Assembly (NCBI GenBank): GCA_009760885.1
Contig: CM019718.1
Coordinates: forward strand, 26,281,133-26,345,132
DNA: 64,000 bases
Origin: Achatina immaculata
Taxonomy: Eukaryota; Mollusca; Gastropoda; Stylommatophora; Achatinidae
Direction of reading: 5' to 3'
A program made the translations under genes and the position numbers. Positions 22,691-34,700 of the stretch are shown piece after piece. How positions within the stretch are numbered: position 1 is the stretch's first letter; the number at the start of each line of letters is the position of its first letter. Under the pieces are notes generated by a model. It worked only from the letters and a program-made list of their open reading frames with translations, was not told the DNA's origin and did not search any database.

Positions 22691-24074
22691 GCTTTGAGGT
22701 AGATCCTTGCTGTTTGTTTTAGCTTGAAGAATGCGTAGGTCAGCTTGAAGTTGATGTCTGTTAGATGCTTATGAAAGGGTGTTTCAGAGCCGCAGGAATT
22801 TGCTCCTGCCTACACTTTTTTTTTAAATAACAAAAGCTTGAAGATTTATTTGCAAAATTTTATGTCAGTTTATTCTGTTTCCATTTATAGGGAGGAGTTG
22901 CTGTTCTTTGTTAAAAAAAGAAAAGGGCAAAGATAGTCAGTCCTGTTATATGATAGAAGCACCTCTAGGGCATGTGGTGTTAACACCCATATTTTCCTTG
23001 ACATGTCACCATACCACAGGGTGATACGGCCGGCATCACATCTGGCGGGGCTGGTTTTCCTTCCTCAGGTCCCAGAGGAGCTGGGTATGTGCTTGTAACA
23101 GCCGGGTCACTTGGCACCTCCAGATGGAGTTGGAACTGTTACTTTGCCATGTGATACAAATGCACTAATCACAATGCCACTGAAGCACAGTATGGTGGAA
23201 TGCTTTCATTTTTATATTTTCTTTAATATCTGGCTTGTAGATCTGCTAAAGATGCCATCTCAAGGCATGTTACTCTGTATCTGGTAATTGCAAAGCATTT
23301 CCTGGCATGACCTTCCTTTCTTTTTCATTAGAGCGTCAGACAACAGATGGGCCAAAAAAGAAATCAGTGTGGGTAACCTAGCACAGATTATGTCTGTTAG
23401 ATAACAGTGCTATCACAGAATATGTGAAGCAGGCTGGTTTTTCATGGCCCACCCTATAGGTGGTCTGTGGCCCTTGATCTGTCATTGTATGCATCATTAT
23501 GTAAGATCTATGCCTTTGTCTTTTTGGTGATGGAAATTGTGGCATGGACTCCTTATAGATTCTTATCAGTGGTTGGACATGGACTGCAGCTCTGATTGAC
23601 CTTTTCTGGCTGTGGCCATATCTTAAACTTGTCAGTTAACAATATTGGTTTATAAACTGGCCCTGATAATGCTGCTTTTGTGACCATTGTATGTTGGACA
23701 AGAGATGTTAAGAAGGTGGGAGATGTGATCAAAACCACATAGACAAAAATCATAGGAAGTGGCTGAGATTCAAACTGCTTACTTCAGAGAGAAAAACAAC
23801 TGCTCAGCACAATAAGCCACAGATCTAAACAGTGGATTATTCTTGGAACAGAGTCATGTATCCCAAAATTCCCCATTTCTAATTGTTACTGAAAGAAAAA
23901 TGAAACTGCATGGAGAATGCAGGTGCCTTCTGGATTCACATCACATATCATTCTTGTTTCAGAATTCTGTTCAGTAATGCTTTATTGGTTTAGCTGCTTT
24001 TATAGCATAGTTTTCTCTTCAAACTAAATTGGCTGTGATAATAATTAGTTTAGCACAAAAACATGGGTTGTTAT
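22691..24074. other. intergenic, possible SINE remnants only
   Basis: About 23000-23200 is compositionally distinct (GC-richer, tRNA-like words) but unidentified. Confidence 0.45.
23690..23835 (-). mobile_element. possible degraded tRNA-derived SINE
   Basis: The reverse strand has ggcttattgtgctgagcag and gtttgaatctcagcc at tRNA-like A/B-box spacing. Confidence 0.35.
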
Positions 24075-24252
24075 ATTTCGTATGTGTCTATAGGGAAGCG
24101 TTACATTTCTTATGTGTCTACTGAGAAGCGTTACATTTCTTATGTATCTACAGGGAAGCGTTACATTTCTTATGTACCTACTGGGAAGCATTACATTTCT
24201 GTGTATCTACAGGGAAGCGTTACATTTCTTATGTGCCTACAGAGAAGTGTCA
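24075..24252. repeat. 30-bp minisatellite, six copies
   Basis: Unit gggaagcgttacatttctta plus tgtgtctact. Confidence 0.9.
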
Positions 24253-24831
24253 TTCATGGATTCAGTTCTGTTTTTTTTTTTTTTCTGTCTTTGTGGGCTT
24301 GTATTTCTTTGTTTAAAACGATGTACAATATTTAGGATAAATAAATTTTTAATTAAGAATAAATGTTCAAATACAGAATGTCATATTGGAATGATGAGAA
24401 TAAGTATATTTTTTTTTTTTTTTTTGTATGTTTGTGTTCTTCCATTACAGATTACATACATATATGGCTGGTGCTAAATTTGATGTGGCTAAGTTTTAGT
24501 TTGGTTAAAAAGAAACACCAAAAAAAAAAGGGTTTGTGAAGTTTCGGACAATAAATGTTCTGAAATGGTGAGACGTCAGTTCTAAAATTTAGATAGAAAA
24601 GGTGCTATTTGAAGAAAGTGACATCTGAACTCCATCAGCACATTATTCATGTTTCAACTGTTCGCTGTTCTTTGTTAAGATTTCTCAAAGAAACCAATTT
24701 TGGAATTCTAGACTTGCATCTTTTGAACAGATGGTACATCAGAAACTGAAATAATCATTAATCACATACATCACTTGGGTTTCATGTATCTTTCATAAAA
24801 TTCTATACAAGAATTGGAATACAAAGATAGT

Positions 24832-24892
24832 CATTCATTCATTTGCATGTCCCTTGCGGAACTTTGCCTCCCAAACAGCACTCCTGTAGGTA
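24832..24892 (-). mobile_element. LINE E terminal tail fragment
   Basis: Reverse complement of cctacaggagtgctgtttgg, gttccgcaagggacatgc and aaatgaatgaatga. A severely 5'-truncated copy. Confidence 0.65.
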
Positions 24893-25374
24893 CAAAGATA
24901 GTACAAGACAAATAAAACTGGCATATGAATCTATAAATAAACTGGATTCTTCATTAAATCTGTGATTTTCAAAGATGGATAGGAGACAATTTTGAGAAAT
25001 TGCATCATAATGAAAATTTTGTTTTCTTTTTTGGTTGCCGTCATTTATCAGGGCTGAAATTTGAAAACGTCAATGCTGAAAATGATTATCACATTGTTAA
25101 AAGTTAGATGTCAGAATTTGTAGATTTTTATTCTGCCATAAACATGGATAGGCCTTCATCATCATCATCACCATCTTCTTCTGCCCGCTTAATTCATAAA
25201 GCTAGGTCACAAGCGTTTTTTTTTTTTAAAGCTTTTCAGAAAAAAGCCTGTAGCAGTTAATAGATCATTCCTTCCTCTCTCACTCTCTCCATCTCCCTCT
25301 CTTACCTGCATTTCTTTTTTCAACGATATTGTGAAATTTTCTCATGGTGGATTGTTCACAAGTAGGTTGTAACA

Positions 25375-25593
25375 TTAACTCTTTCACTATAAAACAGCAC
25401 TGATGGTGGATCTTGCAGATCTGTGTGAATCAGTGCTCAGAGCAGAGTCTAAATAAAGTGAAAAATAGCACATTTCTAACCGAAATCTCCATATATTAGA
25501 GAGTAACTTATATCCAGTTTCTTTCTGTCAAAAGTTCTCATCAAAATGTATTCTGACAGAGTTTGGAAATTGATTCGGGAGTGAACAAGTTAA
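25375..25593. mobile_element. short TTAA-ended MITE (219 bp)
   Basis: Starts TTAACTCTTTCACT and ends GAGTGAACAAGTTAA; the two ends are near-perfect inverted repeats. Confidence 0.6.
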
Positions 25594-25601
25594 TAATGGC
25601 A

Positions 25602-25627
25602 GATATATATATATATATATATATATA
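25602..25627. repeat. (AT)n microsatellite
   Basis: About 13 at units next to the right end of a TTAA MITE. Confidence 0.95.
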
Positions 25628-25861
25628 AAAAAATTTTTTTTGCATTTTCTTGTATTCATTAAACACAGATGCAGCAGGTTTTGTTAAATGTCATATTTCT
25701 GATAAAATTTTGCGTGCACTGTGTTTGTTCTTTTGTTCTCCACCAAACTTTTTCACAAGCATAATTTATGTTATTTCTCGTCTCCTCACCATATCTTCCT
25801 CTTCACGTGTGCACAAAATGCTGTGGGGTTTTTTTTTCTCTCCCTTCACTTTTAGGGCTCA

Positions 25862-25961
25862 TTGTCCTCTCATTAAACTTCTCTCATTGTGATGTTGTTA
25901 CAATTAACTGTTTCCCCTCCCATTAATCTTCTCTCATTGTGATGTTGTTACAATTAACTGG
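25862..25961. repeat. duplication of about 57 bp
   Basis: cttctctcattgtgatgttg, ttacaattaactg occurs twice. Confidence 0.8.
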
Positions 25962-26149
25962 TTTGTATATGATCAGATTTTTTTTTTCATTATTTTTATC
26001 TACACTATTTGACTGTTGTTTAAAAGTTTTCCTTACTCAAAATAAATGAAAAAAAAAAAAAAAGATCACTCTTGAGTGTATTTATTTATTTCTGTATTTT
26101 AGATCAATAATGTACATGACTGCATGTTGTTTTGAGTTTTAATTGTAAA

Positions 26150-26905
26150 CACAGCGGTGTGAGATTAGTCATACGAAAGATGATTGCACACAAGGTTAAT
26201 TATATGAAAGATGTGTGCATGTGTGAAATAAGTCATATTAAAGATGGCTGCATATCTGTGAGATTAATCATATGAAAGATTACTGAAGATCTGTGAGATT
26301 AATCATATGAATAATGACTGCACATCTGTGAGACATGATTCACAGAGTATGCTTTGTAAGATTGAGAAAAAAAATGCTTTGAAAAGAATGGGTTCATCTG
26401 TTAAGCCAATCAGCTGTGAGGAGCCTAACGTGGCTTTATTGTCCAGGGAATGGAGGACTACATGGCAATGATATGGCAGACAGGGCTTGCTGGACAGGCT
26501 GAGAATGGACAAGGGTGACATTGCTAAAGCCGTATTGTGAAAATAAAGAGCGGGAATGAAAGAACAATGTAACTGTGAAGCAGTTGCTGGAATTAGGACA
26601 AATAAAGGGAGCTGGCGGGAAATCTGAACTGTGTGGCAAAAAACGCGTCGTAAAGAACCAACATTTGATGGGAACTATTAGCAGACATACTCTTGGATGG
26701 ATGCTGCAGCATGTGGCAGAGCATATATGGGGGTGTTCTGAATGCAGTGACGCTAGGGTCTGATTTTGAACCTCTGAATATCTGTGAGATTAATGATATG
26801 AAAGATGACTGCTCATTTATGAGATTAACGATATGAAAGATGACTGCTCATTTATGAGATTAACGATATGAAAGATGACTGCTCCTGGGATTAATCATCA
26901 GGAAG
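26150..26905. repeat. minisatellite of about 34 bp, split by a LINE relic
   Basis: Unit gagattaatcatatgaaag plus atgactgcacatctgt, in blocks 26150-26340 and 26768-26905. Confidence 0.8.
26395..26775 (+). mobile_element. LINE family D 3' relic
   Basis: Encodes the C-terminal remnant QHLMGTISRHTLGWMLQ and HIWGCSE, typical of the end of RNase H-bearing LINE proteins. It splits a minisatellite of about 34 bp into two blocks (26150-26340 and 26768-26905). Confidence 0.65.
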
Positions 26906-28497
26906 ATGCAAGTAATTCTGTGAAGGAGCTAACTTTTGTATGCTTTCACATCTTCAGCTTGTATATTCCAATTTGAAATGTAATCCAAATTTAAAATAAA
27001 AGGAAAAAGTGAAGGGAGATAATGAACCAAGATGGCAGAAAGGTAAAAATGTATGCCTGTACACCTTCCCACATGAGAGAAGGCTAAAACAGGAGCTGGG
27101 TAAACTTACTGCTTATAGCAGATAAATTAAATATATCCTTCAAAACTGCATCACAAAACATCTGGTCCAAAAAAAAAAAAAAAAAGACTCAGAGCCAAGT
27201 CTTATTGTTGTATACAGAAAATACAAAAAGTCTGATTTATACAAGGGATAGAAGGAAAAAAAAAACCCCACTGGAAATGGAGTGGTCAAGTTCTCTAAAG
27301 GGACCCCAGTATGCAGGAACTCTACTGTAGAGAGCGGAAGAACAACACAACTCCTTCAGATCATCAGAGGAAGTATCCACTCTTAGACAAGTGTTTCAGC
27401 CCTATTAAACTCCTGACACTCTAAGGAGGGGGGGGGGGGGGAACCCTCTGGATCACGACTCCCAGAGGTCTTGTGAGTTGTTGCTTTTTTCATCCTGGGA
27501 TTGAGTTGGCACTGCGTCTTTAGCGATTTAGCTACGGAGGACTGGTATTAGTTGTGGCAAACGACATTTATGTTCTCAATGCTTGTTTTGCATATTCCAC
27601 AGCCAGCATGAAAACTTTTCTGCCGTTTCTGAAAGGCTTTTCAATGCCCTTGCTCATCCCTTTATGCCCAGTTGTTTACACAGGTCGTATGCTGATGCAG
27701 CAACCTGGTGCTATAAGTCATGTGATGGACATCTGAGAGAAGAAGAGACCCAGCAGTCCGGTAAAGAACTGTACAAACAGAAATGAACAGCAAGCAACAT
27801 AGTTAGGGCACCACACAAAGGTTGGCTACATATGAGAAGTGGAGAGAATTTCTTGCTGCCCTGTAAACACACAAGCTGTACTGGACAGCAACTGCTTAGT
27901 CCAGACTCATCTAGACTTCTGACATGAAATTATCTGGGTTCCTCATACCACACCACATGTACAAATCCCACTGTCTGGTTAAGTTGAAACCCAGTTTTCC
28001 ACATTCTTGAAGGGACTTCACAAGGTCCTTTATCTCAAGTCTGAAAGATCTTTGCACTCTCATACTTATCTTTGCACTCTCACATTTCACAGACAAAGAA
28101 AGTCACAAATCAGTCATAAACAAGTGTAATTATTTTCTCATCATTATCCTTCATTTTACTGCACAAAAAAATGACGCTTTCAGTACACTGTCATTCCTAT
28201 TTACATAGTTTGCACAAAAAATGGAACAAAAATCACAAGCAAAAAAAAAAAGCATATAAATTCTGTGTCCATTAAAAAATCAATATTCTTCAAACAGTGC
28301 AGTGACATGAAAGAAAAAAAATACAAAGACACACACACACACAAATGAAAGGTTCAAAAAGATGAAATTACAATGAAAAAGTTGGATTTTTATGGAGGCT
28401 GAAACAATTACACACCTCCCTAGATCCACCAGAGGATAAAACCCTCTATAACTCTAAGACAGGTTTTTTGGCCATTTAAACTCTTGACACACTAAGA
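26906..28497. other. intergenic, no gene seen
   Basis: Contains a G-homopolymer near 27427-27440 and a short (AC) run near 28330. Open frames are short and unsupported. Confidence 0.55.
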
Positions 28498-28768
28498 CAG
28501 CAGTTCTCAAACTTTTTTTGGACACTGGACCCCTTTGCTATGAAAGCTAGTATGGTGGATACCAGGAGACATTTTTCCTCACAGGACAAGACATTAATAA
28601 AATGAGAAGGCAATGGAGTGGCATGAAAATGTTAAATTTACACTGTGAAATAACAAATGAATAACAACTGGCGACAGAAAAATGTCCACATGCCATCCAG
28701 TTTCTAAAAATAATAATAATTTTTTAAAATCTTGCAAGAAATCTGGTGGACCCCCTAGGAAAACCCTG
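28498..28768. mobile_element. hAT-like MITE
   Basis: The left end CAGCAGTTCTCAAAC and the right end GGAAAACCCTG (reverse CAGGGTTTTCC) are the ends typical of hAT MITEs, with ggacccc-type motifs inside both. The 8-bp flanks CACTAAGA and CTCTAAGA match at 7 of 8 positions, as expected for a hAT target duplication. Confidence 0.6.
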
Positions 28769-29339
28769 CTCTAAGAGATCTGCAAGTTTTTTTCCTGCTC
28801 TCCTTTTCTCTTCTTGGAGCTGAACCACTACCTCCATGTGCAACAAGGAACTTACATCTTTGCTGTTCTTCCACATGGATTTGTTATGTGTAGTAAAGAA
28901 ATGAAAAAGAGAAGGTATGAGAAAACACAGGCAGAAAAGAACAAAAATGGCCTTGCACATGATAGTTATTGGTGAGCTTGTAGTAGAAGTTTACAACAAA
29001 AATATGGAGATTGTTGTCACAGACTTGATCAGTGCAGCAACCACCCTGTGTATCTCCCCAGGAAATGCTGGCTGCGGTTTGGTTGGGTTTTAAGCTGTGA
29101 GACAGTGATTAGCTCTATGTCCAACCTCTGTCATTATGCTCAAAGACCACAGAACCTGCGCTGTAGCTCCAACGTTCATTTCAACAAGTGATGAATGAAA
29201 TGACTGATGATGCGAAACAAGTGATGTGAAAAAAACCACATATACTATAAGCTGGTGACCATGTGGTATCTGGCTGACAGAGACTATATAGTTGACACCC
29301 ACCTGGCAGACTATATAACAGGTGTCTGCTTGGGAGAGA

Positions 29340-30990
29340 CTGTTGCTAGAATCTGCCTGACACACTGTAGGCCAGTGTCTGACTGCCAGAGACTGTATAG
29401 TTGGTGCTCACCTGACAGAGACTGTAGGCCAGTGTCTGACTGCTAGAGACTGTATAGTTGGTGCTCATCTGACAGAGACTGTAGGCCAGTGTCTGACTGC
29501 CAGAGACTGTATAGTTGGTGCTCATCTGACAGAGACTGTAGGCCAGTGTCTGACTGCCAGAGACTGTATAGTTGGTGCTCACCTGACAGAGACTGTAGGC
29601 CAGTGTCTGACTGCTAGAGACTGTATAGTTGGTGCTCATCTGACAGAGACTGTAGGCCAGTGTCTGACTGCCAGAGACTGTATAGTTGGTGCTCATCTGA
29701 CAGAGACTGTAGGCCAGTGTCTGACTGCCAGAGACTGTATAGTTGGCACCCATCTGACAGAGACTGTAGGCCAGTGTCTGACTGCCAGAGACTGTATAGT
29801 TGGCACCCATCTGACAGAGACTGTATAGTTGGCACCCATCTGACAGAGACTGTATAGTTGGCACCCATCTGACAGAGACTGTATAGTTGGCACCCATCTG
29901 ACAGAGACTGTATAGTTGGTGCTCATCTGACAGAGACTGTATAGTTGGTGCTCATCTGACAGAGACTGTATAGTTGGTGCTCATCTGACAGAGACTGTAT
30001 AGTTGGTGCTCATCTGACAGAGACTCTATAGTTGGCACCCATCTGACAGAGACTGTATAGTTGGCACCCATCTGACAGAGACTGTATAGTTGGTGCTCAT
30101 CTGACAGAGACTGTATAGTTGGTGCTCATCTGACAGAGACTGTATAGTTGGCACCCATCTGACAGAGACTGTAGGCCAGTGTCTGACTGCCAGAGACTGT
30201 ATAGTTGGCACTCATCTGACAGAGACTGTATAGTTGGTGCTCATCTGACAGAGACTGTATAGTTGGTGCTCATCTGACAGAGACTGTATAGTTGGCACCC
30301 ATCTGACAGAGACTGTAGGCCAGTGTCTGACTGCCAGAGACTGTATAGTTGGCACCCATCTGACAGAGACTGTATAGTTGGTGCTCATCTGACAGAGACT
30401 GTATAGTTGGTGCTCATCTGACAGAGACTGTATAGTTGGCACCCATCTGACAGAGACTGTATAGTTGGTGCTCATCTGACAGAGACTGTATAGTTGGTGC
30501 TCATCTGACAGAGACTGTATAGTTGGTGCTCATCTGACAGAGACTGTATAGTTGGTGCTCATCTGACAGAGACTCTATAGTTGGCACCCATCTGACAGAG
30601 ACTGTATAGTTGGCACCCATCTGACAGAGACTGTATAGTTGGTGCTCATCTGACAGAGACTGTATAGTTGGTGCTCATCTGACAGAGACTGTATAGTTGG
30701 CACCCATCTGACAGAGACTGTAGGCCAGTGTCTGACTGCCAGAGACTGTATAGTTGGCACTCATCTGACAGAGACTGTATAGTTGGTGCTCATCTGACAG
30801 AGACTGTATAGTTGGTGCTCATCTGACAGAGACTGTATAGTTGGCACCCATCTGACAGAGACTGTAGGCCAGTGTCTGACTGCCAGAGACTGTATAGTTG
30901 GCACCCATCTGACAGAGACTGTATAGTTGGTGCTCATCTGACAGAGACTGTATAGTTGGTGCTCATCTGACAGAGACTGTAGGCTGGTGC
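29340..30990. repeat. 29-bp minisatellite with 57-bp variant and 549-bp higher-order repeat
   Basis: The basic unit reads gacagagactgtatagttgg followed by tgctcatct or cacccatct (29 bp). A longer variant includes gtaggccagtgtctgactgc (57 bp). A marker unit with agactctatag occurs at 30021 and 30570, and the pattern after it repeats with a 549-bp offset up to the end. Reverse-strand open frames are a by-product of 57 being divisible by three. Confidence 0.93.
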
Positions 30991-31523
30991 CCATCAGGTG
31001 GACTCTCAAAGCATAAACTTCCCCGCAGATTTTACCAGAACTAATTTCTGGTCTTTTGTTGTAACAGCACATCTGACCTGGCCACTTCCCGCCCCTCCCT
31101 TCATGTTGTCATTTTTTTCTCTCTTTTACCATTAAAATTTTTCTCCCAGCCCAAGTTCTAATCTAGTCAACAAGTCCCTCTACTCAGCACACCCAGAGAT
31201 ACTTTAGTTTTCATGACCTGATGTTGTGCATTATTTCCCCTTCTTAATTTCAGTTCACTGAAAACTTCTTTTCTTTGCCTTTTCTGACTGCAAAATATAC
31301 CTCAAACTTTCTGTTTCTATGGCTTCCATTTTCTTTTACAATTTAAATGCTCACATTTTTTTCTTTCTTTTTTTTTTTACATCAGAGAGTAATGGTGTGC
31401 ATATTTAAAATCCCTTAAAGTTCTATTTGAAGTTCAGCAAATGTGCTTAAGTATGGATAGATTCTACAAAATTAGCAAACATCAGGCAGCCTATGCTCCA
31501 AACCTCTACAACGCTGCAAATAA

Positions 31524-31763
31524 TCAAACACCCTGCAAGTTTGACGGCCTGAATGGAAACATCAGTGAAGGGTTGGTAAAACGTACGGTCACAATATAAA
31601 ATATGGTTGGGAATGGTACCAGCGCGATCAGAGAGGCGTGGAATACGGGCTGCGTCAGCTGGGTAATGGCAATGATACCATATGCGTGCAGCGCCCAGTG
31701 GCCCAGTAGGATCATCACATTTCTGATGTTGGTGAAGTTCTGCTTGATTAGCTCCTTCATTTT
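31524..31763 (-). CDS. JKAMP: JKAMP last coding exon
   Basis: Encodes [35 protein letters not shown] and [19 protein letters not shown] and ends at TGA. The acceptor is cactttcag. It matches the C-terminal two helices of the family. Confidence 0.95.
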   Translation of the reverse strand, partial: KMKELIKQNFTNIRNVMILLGHWALHAYGIIAITQLTQPVFHASLIALVPFPTIFYIVTVRFTNPSLMFPFRPSNLQGV

Positions 31764-34700
31764 CTGAAAGTGACAACAACGATCTATCACAATTTGTAAC
31801 TTTGAAAAAAAAGCACATGTGTCACATGCTGCACAGTACTGTTAATAAAGCTCTTTCACGAATCATCATCATCATCAGATGCAAGGCTTTTTTTTATTTT
31901 TCAAAGTAACCAGTTATACTTTTCTAATTCATGCCATTATATGTAACAAAGCTAAAGAAAAATAGTTGAGCAACAAATGTAGGGGGATAGAACGCCATCA
32001 ACAAGAAAACAGCTGTGATATGTGTAAGAACACTGAAGAATTAACAGGAAGAAGAAAACAGCATGAGACAGGCTGTTTAAAGTCAAAGGAAAGAAGCATC
32101 AATATGTATAGCAGAGAAATAGTAGAAGGGAGGAATACATAAGAGAACTTTATTACGATGAAAGGGAAGAGGTAAATACAGAGAGTAATAATGATAGACC
32201 ATATATATTAACTGCAGAAGTGGAAGACATTGTAAGCCATATGAAAAACAATAAAGCACCAGGACCAGATAACATAACAAAAGAGAAAATAGAGGCAATG
32301 GGAGAGTTAAGAACAGAAATAATAGCAAAACTGATCAATGACATTTACAACAGTGGATATATTCCAGATGATTTTCTAATATCAGTATTTATAGCCTTAC
32401 CTAAAAAACCAGGAGCAGTAGTGTGGGAATATCACAGGACTATCAGTGTTATGAGTCACATAACAAAAGGTTCTAAGGACTGTTATTGTCGGAGGTGGGG
32501 TGGAGAATTCGCTCTCCACTGCAACGGCGTGTGTCTCAAACAGCCTCTGGCAGTCAAGTCCAGTTCCTGGCCTTCCTGTGGCAGAACTGTTTAAACTGAC
32601 AGGAGATGGGGCGAAGGCAAATATCTGGCACCTGAAAACCAGACACTTAGGGTGGATGAGAGGCACGTTTGGTAGCTCATCTACTGCTGCTGGTGAGATT
32701 CTTCAGCTGCCGTGCATAGAGTGGTGCTCCTCCCGGCCAATGAAGAAAAGTGCAAATGGGGTTGCCGCACAGCACCACTGTGGAAAAGGTGGTAGAAAGG
32801 ATAAAGCGAAGCAAACAGTCAAATCACGGCACCTCTGGTCTTGAGGTCAGCCACATCCTAAGGGCACTCATGTCAGGTGAAATGCCTGAACTGGGTTAAC
32901 CCATAGGTTAAGACACTGCTGGTGAGATTCTTCGGATGCCGCGTGTGGAGTGAAGCTCCTCCCGGTCAAGGAAGAAACTACGGAAAAGAAGTAAGGGTTG
33001 CTGTGTGGCGCCAATGTGAAAAGGTGAAGGAAAGGATAAAGTGAAGTTTAATCAGTATGTCCAGTAGTATCACTGCGAGAGCTACACATACCATGGCGCC
33101 TCTGCTCTAGAGGTTGACCACGTCCGAAATACACCTACACTGGTGAAATATGCCTAAACCGGCATACACCAGGGGTGAAACTTGATGGCTAGGCACGTCA
33201 TGCCACCTCCACTCTAGAGGTCGGTCATGCCCAATATACACCCATACTGGTGAAATATGCCTAAACCGGCTCACACCAGGGGTGAAACTTGATGGTTACA
33301 CATGTCACAGTACCTCTGCTCTAGAGGTCGGTCACGTCCCAAACACACCATACTGGGATAATATGCCTAAACCGGCTCAACCCCTGGGGTGGAAGTCACT
33401 AGTGGCGAGGATTCATCCTCCTGGACAAAAGCTCCATCCTGGTCACAACTAAGAAGGGTAGCGGCCACGATAAAATGCTGTAGTCTGAGACACTGGACCA
33501 GGGCAGTCTAGATAGGCAACCACCTCTCACCTGGCAGGGATTTATGAGTATTCTAATCACGCTGAGGTTTTCTGGTGAGAAAGTCCAACTCTGGACTGGA
33601 TGGGCAACCACCTCTCACCCAGCGATGATACACAGGTATCTCAAAACACGTCGAGGTTTTCCGGTGAGAAAGTCCAACCCTGGCCCGGGTGGGCTACCAC
33701 CTCTCACCCAGTGGGGATATACTGATATCCAAAATACGTCGAGGTCTTCCGGTGAGAAAGTCCAAGACTAAACTGGTGCAACGAAAACCACGGTGTCATG
33801 CAATCCCGCTTCTCAGACCCACCAAGAATACAGGCTCAAGCCCTGCGAAATTCTGAACCTACTGTGGTCCTTTTGGGGATCTCGTGTGGTCCTTTCAGGG
33901 ACCACGGGACTTAACGAGGACCACAGGCATAAATTCAGTAGGATCACAGGGCGCTCTTGGTGGTAGAAGTGAATGAAGAAGAAGACATAACAAAAATTTT
34001 GCTTTGCATAATCATGAGAAGGATTAGGAGTAAGATAAGACTAGAAACTGAGGAAGAACAGTGCAGATTCAGTGAAGGAAAAGGTATAAGTAATGACTAC
34101 TTCTCCAGTCATCTAAATATGTCTAGATCTACTTGGGATACATTCAAGAGCAGTGGGGTGGTCACAGGTCATGTCCATACCCCTATCTACATCATCAAAA
34201 ATTGAAAAATTTCGGTCTTTCTCTTCCTTTTTCTCACTCGGCATCGAACTAGGCATTCTTTCACCATTTTGAAAAGTGTCACCGGAATCATGGACGAAAT
34301 ATGTACAATCTAAATGTTACACTGGTTGTTTTATTGAAACAAACCAGTGATCACTAAAGTGATCATTGGTAAGCATCGGGAAACCGGAAGAGTCATAAAA
34401 GAAATCAGATCTCTGTTCCCTGTCTCACAAAACTATGTTAAGAAAACTGTGTTCTTAACAGTTGTTCCAGGGGGGAAGAAGAGGCAAATTAGAACACATA
34501 ATGACAACAGGAAATCTGGAGGGAAAAAGGGATAGAGGAAGACATGGAAACAAGATACTTGATGGACTAAAAGAGTATCACAGAGCACAGTCCAAAACAC
34601 AGCTTATAGAAAGAGCAAAGCATAGACAGTTGTGGAAATCAATGACGACCAATGCCCGATTGTGTATGGACCAGAAAAAGAGAGTGAGACAGAGACAGAG

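Noticed and set aside
21879..22697. Phe/Trp/Gly-rich open frames
   Set aside because: Low-complexity GT minisatellite; no gene structure.
29346..29897. 183-codon reverse-strand open frame and its neighbours in the 29-bp array
   Set aside because: Entirely tandem repeat; the open frame follows from a 57-bp variant unit and has no start context, splice sites or family motif.
29340..30990. CRISPR-like look of many 29-bp repeats
   Set aside because: No unique spacers between units, no cas genes, and the host is clearly a eukaryote; it is a minisatellite.
32397..32666. Reverse-strand frame in composite copy A resembling one at 41074-41307 in copy D
   Set aside because: Similarity follows from nucleotide homology of the two copies; copy B breaks the frame, so there is no sign of protein constraint.
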